NCBI GenBank assembly: GCA_029204225.1
Contig: CM055107.1
Coordinates: forward strand, 13,884,900 to 13,948,899
Direction of reading: 5' to 3'
Source: Diphasiastrum complanatum
Lineage: Eukaryota > Streptophyta > Lycopodiopsida > Lycopodiales > Lycopodiaceae
DNA length: 64,000 nt
Shown: positions 1 through 10,342 of the stretch, in pieces
How the letters are laid out: each line of letters begins with the position of its first letter
Position numbering within the stretch: position 1 is the first letter of the stretch
Translations under genes and position numbers: made by a program
Notes under the pieces: model-generated
Seen by the model: the letters and a program-made list of their open reading frames with translations, nothing else
Database searches by the model: none
What the model was told of the DNA's origin: nothing

Positions 1-52
1 TTTGGAGTTTTTTTATCTCCCTCAGCCAGACCTGCTTTCTGCCACATCTACG

Positions 53-950
53 TGTGAGAAATTGGCAAAAATCTAGCTTGGTATTTTTTTATGATAGAAG
101 TTTGTAAGTGAATCTCACATGTGTGGAGGATGTTCCCACGTGTGGAGAATTGTAAAGTAAATAAAAAATGTTTGATATAGGGGTCTCATAGAATTTCATA
201 GTCAAGCATTTAGGTGTAGGATGTTGATAGAGTCAAATTTGGCATAGATGGCAAATTATCCATTTCCACTTGTAATGCCACTATTGAGCCAAAATAGAGT
301 AGGAGGCCAAACTCGTGCCAATTAGAGTGTAGACAAGTGTAATGCTTTTGTTTGATGAAGTTTAAGAGGTCCAATAGGATTTAGAGGTGGAACCATGAGT
401 GGTCCAATAGAATTTGAGGTTTGCTTGAAAATGGTCCAATAGAATTTAGAGGTGCATGGATCAATGGTCCAATAAGATTAAGAGGTGGCAAAGTGTGGTC
501 CAATCATAGTTAAGCATAGTAGTAGCTCATGAATCTACTAGTATCATTGTACTCCTCATTTTGGATCTAATTGATTTTGAGATTGAGTTCCATTTGGTTG
601 AGCCAATCAAAAGTTATAAGCTTTTGAAGAGGGTTAGGTAGGGCACCTAGACCTGGGTGGACACATTTGGTTTGGTAAAGAGATTGCTTGTTTGATCCAA
701 AATCACAGTTGAATGCTTACCAATATCATCTATATGTGATCTAGGCACTGTTTTGAAATCTTAGCCATTTTGTTTCATGCAATATCATTGTATTTGAGTC
801 AAATTTGGTTTCTTAGTGTATTTCACACGTGCTAAGAGTGTTTAATCCTAACTTTGCCCATACTCCATCATTTGATGTGAAGTAGATCTAGTTTTGGAGA
901 GATTGAGATAGCTAGTGAGAATCATCTCACAGTTTGTTGCAAGATCTTGC
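53..950 (+). repeat. 5' LTR of E1 (3' boundary approximate)
   Basis: Starts TGTGAGAAATTGGC and includes several cacgtgtg boxes and a series of 'tccaatag(a/g)att' units near 370-500. A related LTR forms both arms of the palindrome at 8099-9290. The 3' end is not fixed. A degenerate tRNA-Met-like primer site (tggtagcacacc, 959-970) suggests the LTR ends a few bases before it. Confidence 0.6.
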
Positions 951-1118
951 ATAGGAGATGGTAGCACACCATTATTGGATCCTATAGTGAGAGAGATGCA
1001 ACATTTTTTGTTCATCACTTTTATTTATCTCCACTTTCATGACTTCAATGAGTTCATACTTGTTGCAACCAAGTGAGAGATTTTCCAAGAAGTACAAAAA
1101 TACAAGAAGAGAGCTAGG

Positions 1119-3512
1119 ATGGCTCCCCACTACATTAAGATGAATGTCTCTAATGAGATATTGAGGGAGATTGGTGATTGTTCTACATCCAAGGAAGCTT
1201 GGGATTGTCTCAAGTCCATCTATGAGGCTAAGAACACCTCTAGGCTCCTCACTCTTAGAAATCAAATATTCCAAAGTAGTCAAAAGAGTGATGAGAGTGC
1301 ATCTAATTATGTTTTGAGAGTCAAGGATATTCATAGGGAGCTTGCATATATTGGTGACTCAATCAATCAAAGTGAGCTAGTCCTAGTCATTCTCAATGGC
1401 TTGAGAGATGAATATGACAACCTTGTCCAATCCTATGCCATTAAGGAGGAGCTACCAAGTTTGGAGGCCCTTCAAAGTGTGCTTATTTTTGAAGAATCAA
1501 GACAAGAGTACAAACTCTTGAGGATGGACAAGCTATCACTCAATCATGATGATGGCAAAGTTCTATTTGCCAAGCACAAAGAGAGGAGTAAGAAGCAACG
1601 CCATCACTTCTCTAATGACAAAGCTAAAGACCAAGATGAAGAGGAAGAGGAGGATACCTCTCATGCTTCTACTTCAAATCTCAAGAAGAAGAAGATCAAG
1701 TGCTTTTATTGTGGCAAGAAAGGCCATTATGCCACCAATTTCTTCAAGAAGAAGAATCAACTCAATCAAGCCAACATCACCAATGAGAAAGAAGACTATA
1801 TTGCAAGTGATAAAGAAGGCTCTCTTATGGCATCAAGCTTCTCCTCTTCCACCTTCAACAAGGATGACTCATGGTATATTGATAGTGGAGCATCTTCACA
1901 TATGTGTGGCTCCAAGCACTTTTTTTCATCTATTTTGCCTTATGATGGAGTTAAGAAGACCATATAATTTGCAAGTAAGCATGAGTGCAATATTGAAGGA
2001 GTAGGGATTATTCCCTTGAAGCTTGCAGCTTCTATAGATCTCTTTCTCAACAATGTTCTTTTTGTCCCAAAGCTTACAAAGAACATCTTAAGTGTTGGCC
2101 AACTTCTTGATAGTGGCTTTGATGTCAATTTCAATATTGATAATTGTGTGATCAAGAAGGATGGTGAGATCCTTGCATATGGATCAAGATTTGAAGGCAT
2201 CTACAAATTAGATCCAAGTGAGAGTGCAAACTCTCTTGATGTTTTTTATATGTCCAATATTTCAAAGGAGGATGATCACACAAGATGCACATATCTTCTC
2301 TCTTCAAGTATTATGGTGTATGATTATTCCTTATTATTCAAAGCATATGTTGAGAAGAAATTCTCATTGAAGATCAAAGCTTTGAGGAGTATTGGAGCTC
2401 TTGAAGGAATAGCACCATATGAAGTTTTATTCAAGATGAAGCCTAAGGTTGATCACCTTAGTGAACTTGGTAGTGCTTTCTTTGCACATATTCCCTTGGA
2501 AACAAGAAGGAAGGATGATCCAAGCTCATGGATCATGATTGGATACTCATCCATCAAGGAGGCCTTTAGTGTCTTTACACTCTCTATTTCAAAAGTGACT
2601 GTGAATAGAGATGTCACATTGCATGAAGATTCAATCTTGGAAGTGGCCGAGATCAAGGCTTCTCAAGAAGCATCACAAGTTATCTTTTTTGAAGGTATTC
2701 AAGTTATGATGGGGCCAAGGTGTGAGGAGGAGTTTCTTCTTCATATGATTTCAAGAATATCTTCAAGATGCATGGTCGAGTCTTTATGGCTCACCTTACA
2801 TGGCAAAGAGGGGCATCTTTCATGTTGTATCTACTACAACACATTCATATATGCTTCTCTTCCTTTGCTTGAAATGCTATCTTGCTTCATTGAATTTTTT
2901 GGATCTCAAAGTTCAAGAAAAGCTATACTAGTTTTGTATGATGCTTATGGTATGGACATGTTTCTTGTCATTATTGACTTAGATGTGTTTCCAATACTCT
3001 TTGAAAGCAAGATATTGTATTGTCAAAAGTATGCTCTTGGTTCTAGTAAGAACAAGATTGAGCTTGGTACTCACTTTTTTGAACATCATGTTTTCACATG
3101 TTTTGAGGGAAATTGTAAACTCCTCTTGAGATTAAGTGAAGCATACAAAGTGGACACTTACATCCTTGAGAGAGTAACTAGCCTAAAAAAGATCAAGGTA
3201 GTCTTTGATATCAAGATTAGATCCATCATGGATATAGTTCATTGTATGTGGACTAGTCAAGCTAGAAAGCATAATCTTGATAATCATCATTGTTTCACAT
3301 CTTATGATCTTGATCTCCATGATCCTTATGAGGCTTGGAAGCCTCATATTTCTCTATTTATGGTGCATCCATCATGCAAGTGGAGCTTTCAAATCAAAGA
3401 TCATCATCAAGCATGGAGGAAGCCCATGATCATAGTGGCATATTGGTGGAGCACTCTTCAAAGGCATTGGCAAGAGATCTCTACCAAAGAGATCTTATCA
3501 TGGATATGGTGA
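1119..3512 (+). pseudogene. Copia-type Gag-protease polyprotein with remodelled pol remnant (E1)
   Basis: One reading frame runs 1119-3512 with a single stop (TAA at 1965-1967). The Gag part (about residues 1-130) is of the UBN2 type, with the typical stretches KEAWDCLKSIYE and SRLLTLRNQIFQS. A zinc knuckle follows (CFYCGKKGHYATNF), its last Cys replaced by Phe. The aspartic protease motif is WYIDSGASSHM, followed by LFVPKLTKNILSVGQLL. After the protease comes a remnant of the copia integrase C-terminal region (IAPYEVLFKMKPKVDHLSEL, then NRDVTLHED); the integrase core is absent. The last 250 residues are unlike intact copia pol, with only vague RNase H traces. Gag probably starts further upstream, because Gag-like residues are readable back to about 1015. 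The element could only move with enzymes supplied by others. Confidence 0.8.
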
Positions 3513-3623
3513 GGGTGCTGCTATGATGGATCTCTTGGCTGATCTTCACTTCTTATGCATACCAAAGGATCCACTCAAAAAGATTTACAAACTTCTCAAG
3601 TGATCTAGTACCTTTCCAAGCTA

Positions 3624-3638
3624 TTTTTTGAGGAGGAG
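3624..3638 (+). other. Polypurine tract of E1
   Basis: TTTTTTGAGGAGGAG lies immediately before the 3' LTR start at 3639. The 43248-47818 element has a near-identical tract (TTTGAGGAGGAG on its coding strand), which links the two families. Confidence 0.75.
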
Positions 3639-3856
3639 TGTGAGAAATTGGCAAAAATCTAGCTTGGTATTTTTTATGATAGAAGTTTGTAAGTGAATCT
3701 CACATGTGTGGAGGATGTTCCCACGTGTGGAGAATTGTAAAGTAAATAAAAAATGTTTGATATAGGGGTCTCATAGAATTTCATAGTCAAGCATTTAGGT
3801 GTAGGATGTTGATAGGGTCAAATTTGGCATAGATGGCAAATTATCCATTTCCACTT
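3639..3856 (+). repeat. 3' LTR of E1, truncated
   Basis: Matches 53-271 almost perfectly, then breaks off inside 'ccatttccactt' and continues as unrelated AT-rich sequence. Truncation therefore happened after insertion. Confidence 0.8.
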
Positions 3857-3989
3857 TAAAAAGAAAAATGTTAGACCAAGGTATGCAGACAATAGTTGGT
3901 AATCCATCTCATATCAATGAAGTGTATTTATTGATCGAAAGGAGAACGTCTAGCATATAACAATTCCAACAATCTATTTATTGATATTA

Positions 3990-5637
3990 ATCATCTACTA
4001 ACATTCATCATAAATTTTTATGGTATTACAAATGAGAATGTCAATAACAAATTGATACTTGTTTTCAAGTTAGATGAGTCTGAAATTATAAAAGGACAAA
4101 AAATGGAGAGAGTCAATCTTATGATCATGAATGGAGCACTTTCAAATTTAGAACACTCAGAAGGCCTCAGCTATAGTATTCAATCAAAAAATGATATCTG
4201 GTTGTTGGTAGCATTTCAGGTATAGTAGTTCCTTTGCATAATCAATAGGGATAATCATTTTAATATGGATTTCATTTGGGAAATCTTCTGTATGTTAATA
4301 TTATGTGGCTAAATCATGTTTTTGTTTTCTCTTACAGGACCATGACATTCTCTCATGGATATTTAATAGAACGTCATATCTTGCCACCATAAAAAATCAC
4401 ATGGAGGGAGTTCCACTCAGTATTCTTGGAATTGGCACTTTCAACATAGAATGGCATATAGCAGGATATCTGAAGACATTAAAATATATGTTCAATGTAT
4501 CCCATGGCGCTAACTCTAAACACCCTTTGTTTGTACTGCATGAAGACAACAAAAGACATGAAAAGGAGTATAGGAATATCAAGAGATCGAGAAGATCCTA
4601 ATTGGAAACCCATACTACCGATTTCTCTTCAGAATGTTCATATCTGTACATTGCATGCAGAGGTGCGTATAATAGAAAAAATAATATATCTTCACATCTT
4701 GTTTGCATGGAATTCCGAGCCAAAGGCATCTACGAAGGAAGCTATTTCTAGATTAGAGGATGTGTTGTCTAAAGCAGGCTTACATAAAGGCCACGTTAAA
4801 ATAAAAAAAGATGACAAGCTATCAAGTAAAACATGAAATATTCCATGCAAGCTGAGCATTGGAGGATCCAAGGCTCGAAGATTTTTATCAAATTATTCTG
4901 ACAAACAATCCAAGATTCAATACTTGGTTTGAAAAGAGATTATAGCTGCAACTCAAGATTTCGAAGAAGAAGGTTCTACTCGTATACACAAAGTAGAAGT
5001 TTGGAAAAAATTAGACAACATGGTGAAATACTTGAGAATAGATAAATTTTTAAATACTGATATACAAATGATACAGAAAACAACCAGTGAATTTGTGGAT
5101 GCAGTTTGAAGTGGGTATAGATCATATAACACATTATATGGTAAGATTTCGATGTTACACTACTATAGACAAATATGTGCAATTAATTTAGATACTTTTG
5201 GTACTAATTTAGATTATGTTTTTATGACATGCAACACATATTACGGCATCATTCGACATTCTTTGCAAGAAATAGTGGAAGTCTTAGTATATGGTCATCG
5301 CAAGGAATGAAAAAATCTCATTGGCAAGCAAAAGCGGCATTTCATAAAAGTACACAACATGGTGGGACTAGCACACAAAACAACTATATACTACAACTTT
5401 TCCAATGGTTTTACAGAAGAATCCAAATTCGTCATAATACAAAATCGACAGATTATAAAAAATTTCAAAAAGCATGCAAATTTATACAAGCCAATAGGCA
5501 ATAGACATACAATTTGTTTTTGCATATTAAATGAAATTTTTTACAAAGTTCGGTTATCCAATATCTACTCTGCTTTTGACACTTTCTCTAATGAAAGCTG
5601 CAATTTAGAATCATGCAACAATTTCCTTCACTCGTAA
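3990..5637 (+). pseudogene. Relic of an unrecognised spliced gene, possibly transposon-derived
   Basis: An open stretch from about 3990 ends in a GT donor at 4219. A pyrimidine tract with AG at 4337-4338 precedes the next coding stretch (DHDILSWIFNRTSYLATIK), so an intron of about 120 bases appears preserved. A one-base shift near 4515-4525 leads to a frame that runs 4495-5637. It has only four stops, all TGA, at 4834, 4930, 5107 and 5308. Features in the protein are a CxxC pair (LCLYCMK), a His/Cys stretch (NVHICTLHAEVRIIEK), a lysine-rich segment (GLHKGHVKIKKD) and the stretch TYYGIIRHSLQEIVEVLVYG. I do not recognise the family. The size, CxxC and position between transposons suggest a transposase or accessory protein, but that is inference. 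Confidence 0.5.
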
Positions 5638-5639
5638 GG

Positions 5640-6105
5640 ATCCAAGAGCTCATAGTTTTCATGCTTACTCAAATCAACGTAGGCTGCATACAATGCAAAA
5701 TGAGATGATCTGAACATGAAATTCACTGGACCATATCCTAAAATATTAAGTGCAATATTTTTCTTAACAAAAATTATTTTATGCACCCTATTAAAAATTA
5801 TGTCCTCCAAGAAAATGAGAAAGTGCCTTGATTGCCATAATCATTGTATCACCATGTTGATGAATGGGCAACACTTATCTTATTATTCTTGAATGAGCAA
5901 TACTTATCTCATTTTTCTTGAAGAACTTCAGATAATGCCCCAGTGCATGATCTCTTGAAAATTCTCTAGCAGAGGATCTCTGGCCACCTCGACAAATTGC
6001 AAAATCATCAAGAAAAATTGTTTTCTGAAATGAAAAAAATGCAAAGTAAGCTCAAGTATAAAATCTGACATTACGGATCTACTAGTATAAGATAAGATAC
6101 AAAAC
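5640..6105. other. Spacer without recognisable gene
   Basis: AT-rich sequence with only short frames. A direct repeat, '(g)aatga(a/g)cAA(c/t)acttatct(t/c)at', occurs near 5865-5925. Nothing else is supported. Confidence 0.4.
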
Positions 6106-6420
6106 TTACGCATTCAACTTTGTTTTCTTGATTACTGCCTCTCCATCAATATTATGTCCACCTTCCAATGTCAATAAGGTTGGTGAATAGACAGTTGGTT
6201 TTGGAAAACCAAGCTGACTTTGAAATTTGAGGAACTCCTCGTTAGAAAGAAGATCATTTTCTTTTTGGCACATTTGCTCCACAACCATTTTCAACCACAA
6301 AAGATTCGATATATCCGAAAGTGTCAAAAAAGGATTATTATCAATATTATAAGTAGGCAATGTGATCAGAGATTTATCAGGAGGAGAAAAGGTGTTGGTA
6401 GTTCTAGGGCCTATAAACAA
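6106..6420 (-). pseudogene. Hypothetical ORF fragment, 104 aa
   Basis: Open frame on the minus strand with ordinary protein composition, including DISNLLWLKMVVEQMCQKEN and a Pro-rich C-terminal part. It lies downstream of the 6586-7119 frame on the same strand and could be a later exon of one gene. No family is recognised. It may belong to the same degraded transposon as the promoter-like region at 7303-7561. Confidence 0.3.
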
Positions 6421-6585
6421 TGCTCTATTTTGTGCAGGATCAAAATCTGTACACTCATCTAAACTAACGTTCGTATCAATAAAAAAAAGTTTCTATATCT
6501 ACAGTCTTCGACTTTTCAGATTTTGTACCACTTCAAGAAGCAGCTTCAGAAGTAGAAGGGCCAGCCTTCGAATCATCAGAAATAT

Positions 6586-7119
6586 TTAACAAAAGAAAAA
6601 AAAAACAAGTGTAGACTGAAACTCAACAGATCTATATTTTTTACTGTGAATTGGATAATCATCTACAGACTTGAGATCATTATGTAACTTGTTGAACATT
6701 CTGTCAAGATTAGCTTTATAGCTATGCTTGTCGAGTGCCACCAGGTCTTGATAATGAAACTTGTCCTTATTCTGAGATCTAAACAAGGGAATACTGAGGA
6801 GAGACTTAAATTTGAGAAAAATCTCAAAAAATGCTTTCACACCAGGACCCTCAGTAATAGAAGGAAGAACAAAAAGAAAAGAAGAAAAAAGAGATTTAAA
6901 ATACTCTATATTATCACTAATACCAAACTCATGAAAACAAGATAGTAGACTAGAATCGAAATTAGACATTTCAACAAAAACAAAATACAAAAGAAAGATT
7001 TTGAATATCGGACTCAGGCGCAAAATGCAAGTTAGAACAAAACTACAACGCCCTATGCGTTTGAAAGAGATATCAGAAAACCAAGTATCGGATCCAAGTG
7101 CGAGTACAAAGAACAACAA
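6586..7119 (-). pseudogene. Hypothetical ORF, 177 aa
   Basis: Longest minus-strand frame in this part. It is Phe/Leu/Ser-rich at the N-terminus (two hydrophobic stretches, about residues 1-60) and more ordinary after residue 110 (FHYQDLVALDKHSYKANLDR). The N-terminal half overlaps the repeated GATATCG-type motifs, so the true start may be further in, for example at the Met near residue 50. It would be transcribed away from the G-box cluster. No family is recognised, and the frame could be fortuitous in AT-rich DNA. Confidence 0.3.
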
Positions 7120-7790
7120 AAATGGACAAGTAAGACATGCTTGAGAGCGATATCGGAACAGACAGTATCGATTCTAGGCGCAAATATATAAACAGATGTT
7201 AAATAGTGACAAGTGTGCGCTTGAAATCAATATCCGGCATAGAAACCAAAAAATTTTCGTGAAAATCCGCACCGAAAATGACCAATTTATAAAAAAAAAT
7301 TGCACGTGTGAATGAGTTCAAAAGAACACGTGTCATTGCATGATTTGTTGAGAATATTCTGCCACACAGAGAATGATTGATCTGACATTTGACATGTGTA
7401 GAATGTCACGTGTCGTATTTAGATTTGTGCACGTGTCCTACACCCACGTGGCCTCACTATTGCGTCATAATGACCTGTACGGACAATACACGTGGATCAC
7501 TTAAATGATGCCACGTGTTCGCAGCCATTTTTTCACATGTGCAAAATTTGTTTAATATATACCCCCTCCAAAATTTCATTTTTCCTCGCAAACTTTTCGT
7601 TTTTGACTCTCGATATCGATCTCAAGCGCGCTCTTTGTACGTTCTTCTGCCAGCACTCCCTGCACTCGAGACCGATACCGCCATATTGTCAATATTGCTT
7701 TCGAGCGTAGATCTTCATGCTTCTTTGTTTCTCTTGTATTCGTGCGCTCAAAACCGATATTCAGTCCTGATATCGATTTCAAGCACCTTT
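7010..7790. repeat. Dispersed GATATCG(A/G)...AAGCGC motif, both orientations
   Basis: A compound motif recurs on both sides of the G-box cluster. Examples on one side are 'gaatatcggactcaggcgc', 'agcgatatcggaacagacag', 'agtatcgattctaggcgc' and 'cgcttgaaatcaatatcc'. On the other side are 'tcgatatcgatctcaagcgc', 'gagaccgataccgcc' and 'ctgatatcgatttcaagcac'. Spacing is roughly 70-100 bases. Such clustered inverted motifs are typical of subterminal transposase-binding regions of plant DNA transposons, but no terminal repeat was identified. Confidence 0.5.
7303..7561. promoter_or_regulatory. G-box/ABRE cluster with TATA box
   Basis: Seven ACGTG cores lie within about 220 bases (near 7304, 7326, 7408, 7431, 7445, 7489 and 7512). 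They include CACGTGTC three times and the palindrome CCACGTGG. A TGCGTCA element lies at 7461 and a TATATA box at 7556-7561. A pyrimidine-rich leader follows before the ATGs at 7883 and 7886. G-boxes and ABREs bind bZIP and bHLH factors. The density suggests a stress- or ABA-responsive promoter, probably of a transposon gene. Confidence 0.5.
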
Positions 7791-7882
7791 CTTTTGCAAT
7801 TTTTTTTGTTTTCATTATCTAAGCTTGGTTTTGATATTCAAATCAGAGACTATTTTTCAAATTTACTTCTTTGAATCTTAGA

Positions 7883-7936
7883 ATGATGGCTAGGACGAAA
7901 TCCACTGCCCGTGCCATCCATTACCTCTGTACAGCC
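7883..7936 (+). pseudogene. 5' end of a transposon-like gene starting MMARTKSTAR
   Basis: ATG at 7883 and again at 7886 open a frame reading MMARTKSTARAIHYLCTALP. It is cut off at about 7937 where LTR sequence begins. The start lies about 320 bases downstream of a TATA box. Residues ARTKSTAR resemble the histone H3 N-terminus (ARTKQTAR). The coding part at 9400-10342, beyond the LTR palindrome, may be the continuation of the same gene. Confidence 0.35.
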
Positions 7937-9290
7937 CTCCCGTGTGAAGAATTGAAAAAGATTATCTATGTTAGATATAGGGGTCTTATGTTTTTTACAT
8001 CAAGCATCTAGGTGTAGGATGTTGATAGGAACAAATATGGCATAGATGGCAAATTATGCATTTCCACTTGTAATGCCACTATTGAGCCAAAATAGAGAAA
8101 GAGGCTAAACTCGTGCCAATTAGAGTGTAGACAAGTGTAATATCTTTGTTTGATGAATTCTAAGAGGTCCAATAGGATTTAGAGGTGGAACCATGTGAGG
8201 TCCAATAGGAATTCGAGGTGTGCTTGAATATAGTCCAATAGAATTAAGAGGTGCATGGATCAATGGTCCAATATGATTAAGAGGTGACAAAGTGTGGTCC
8301 AAACATAGTTAAGCATAGTGGTAGCTCATGGATCTAGTAGTATCATTGTACTCCTCATTTTGGATCTAATTGATTTGGTGATTATGTGGATTTTGAGTGT
8401 TATTGGATTTCTAGCTTTCTCTCTCTACCCGAGAGCTCATGATGGTTTTTCTCTCTCTACTTGAGGAGAGAAGATTGTTTCTACTTAGAATAATTTTTGA
8501 ATACTTCCTGCACGTGTGAGTGTGAGTTGGAAGTGATTGAATGCATGTAGTAGTGTGTTTTTGCCATAAGATCTAAGATTGATCTTGAATCTCAATCTAG
8601 TCTTGATCTTGGTGCATCTACACACCTTAGGAGATCACAAGTACATGTTGTGGACAATCCACATGTGTGAAATCAACATCCCGTGCCTGTGTTTCCCTTG
8701 GTACAGGCCGTAGTGTTGAATTCACATGTGTGGATTGTCCACTACATGTACTTGTGATCTCCTAAGGTGTGTAGATGCACCAAGATCAAGACTAGATTGA
8801 GATTCAAGATCTATCTTTGATTCTATGGCAAAAACACACTACTACATGCATTCAATCACTTCCAACTCACACTCACACGTGTGGGAAGTGTTCCAAAAGT
8901 ATTCTAAGTAAAAACAAGATGCTCTCCTCAGGTAGAGAGAGAAAAACCATCATGAGCTCTCGGGTAGAGAGAGAAAGCTAGAAAGTCAATGACACTCAGA
9001 ATCCACTCAATCTCAAAATCAATTAGATCCAAATGAGGAGTACAATGATACTAGTAGATCCACGAGCTACCACTATTCTTAACTATGATTGGATCACACT
9101 TTGCCACCTCTTCATCCTATTGGACCATTGATCCATGCACCTCTAAATTTTATTGGACCATTTTCAAGCAAACCTCAAATTCTATTGGAGCACTCATGGT
9201 TCCACCTCTAAATCCTATTGGACCTCTTACACTTCATCAAACAAAGGCATTACACTTGTCTACACTCTAATTGGCACGAGTTTGGCCTCC
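7937..9290. mobile_element. Head-to-head LTR palindrome (two E1-type LTRs in inverted orientation)
   Basis: 7937-8677 is an E1-type LTR in plus orientation, missing its first part. 8715-9290 is a related LTR in minus orientation. The arms 8099-8677 and 8715-9290 are reverse complements over about 578 bases with scattered mismatches. A 37-base spacer separates them. The outer end of the left arm extends further (7937-8098) without a partner. The palindrome sits between two parts of what looks like another gene, consistent with insertion followed by rearrangement. Confidence 0.8.
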
Positions 9291-9399
9291 TAGGATTGGA
9301 AACTTTTTAATACTTACCTATGCAAATGCCTCCTTTATCATCTTAAACATTGTTGCATATGCTTCTCTACTGATGCTAGAAAAATCACATACCCCCTGA

Positions 9400-10342
9400 A
9401 CCAATGGCAAGTATCGCAACCAAGTCCTATTTGCAACGGCAACGATTGCAGTTACAAATATTGGATATCTGCTCTCAACCATCAAGGGAGAGCAGATCAA
9501 CTTTGCAGCCATCATCTTAAAAGCCTTCCACAGGTCGATGAAGCATGGCAAGTATGCAGCTTACGCAGCCCACCTCTCCCATTTATGCCTGCATTACAGT
9601 GTTTTGATATCAAGAGAACTGATGATGTTGGAAAGGAGGAAGTCCGTACTTGCAGCTCTACAGCAAGTGGATCTTACTGCCATAGAGATTGCTGATGATG
9701 ATGCAGGGACGAGTCAAGTTGCACAAGACTCTGTACTTATTACCGCCGATGTTACTACTGATACCACCATGGCAGATGCAGAGAACGGGAAGGACGACAA
9801 CCAAGATGCTGCTAGCTTTAGAATCGAACAGGTCCAGGATGACGTCGTCCAGGTCTCTAATGATGTTGTTGTTGATACAGCTCCCACCACCACTACTGCT
9901 ACCAATACAGAAGACATATCCGATCAAACAGAGCAGAAGGATCAGACTTCGGAGCCAGATACTCCTCATTGGTTGGCGGAAGTGGCCAGAGGTGAAGCAA
10001 ATGATCTTGTATCTACAAAACACCGATGCCATTCAGAGAAGATATGAGCTAAAAATAGCTAAAATGCAGGGGATGAATGAAGAATTGAAGAAGAAAATGA
10101 CCAAGCTCCTGGCTCAGCTCAACACCATGGAGCAGAGCAATAAAAAATTTGAGGTCACATTAAGAAAGTCGAATTTCATTTGATTCAGAGCGCATTGCTC
10201 TAAATAATAAGATAGAATCCTACCAGAAGAAGGCAGAAGATCTACAACAACAGCTGGATGTTGAGAAGTTGGCAAGAATAAGTGCTGACAATACACTTCA
10301 GTGCTCATCCTTCGTCATACAAGATGAAGTTTATCAATCATG
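9400..10342 (+). pseudogene. Transposon gag-like protein: globular part, acidic linker, coiled coil
   Basis: A frame open from 9400 to 10047 begins with a hydrophobic/basic part (TNIGYLLSTIKGEQINFAAI, then LKAFHRSMKHGKYAAYAAHL). It continues as an Asp/Thr/Val-rich linker of about 120 residues. A second frame then gives a Lys/Glu/Leu coiled coil (RYELKIAKMQGMNEELKKKM), and a third gives more (KAEDLQQQLDVEKLARISAD) to a stop near 10342. At least two frameshifts are present. The arrangement resembles proteins annotated in plants as putative transposon or gag-like (Transposase_32 type). I infer that from architecture, not from a confirmed match. It may be the 3' part of the gene beginning at 7883. 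Confidence 0.45.

Larger units (their letters stand above)
53..3856 (+). mobile_element. E1: non-autonomous copia-like LTR element (gag-protease only), 3' LTR truncated
   Basis: A direct repeat opens at 53 and again at 3639 with TGTGAGAAATTGGC. The copies match over about 218 bases with two visible differences, so they are the two LTRs. A purine tract (TTTTTTGAGGAGGAG) lies directly before the second copy, as a polypurine tract should. The interior carries copia-type Gag and protease. The 3' LTR stops abruptly at 3856 and other sequence begins, so the right end is lost and no target duplication can be checked. There is no integrase catalytic core or reverse transcriptase, which marks the element as non-autonomous. 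Confidence 0.85.

Noticed and set aside
6586-7119. Idea that the hydrophobic N-terminus of this frame is a signal peptide or membrane protein
   Set aside because: The hydrophobic part overlaps repeated DNA motifs and the start codon is uncertain.
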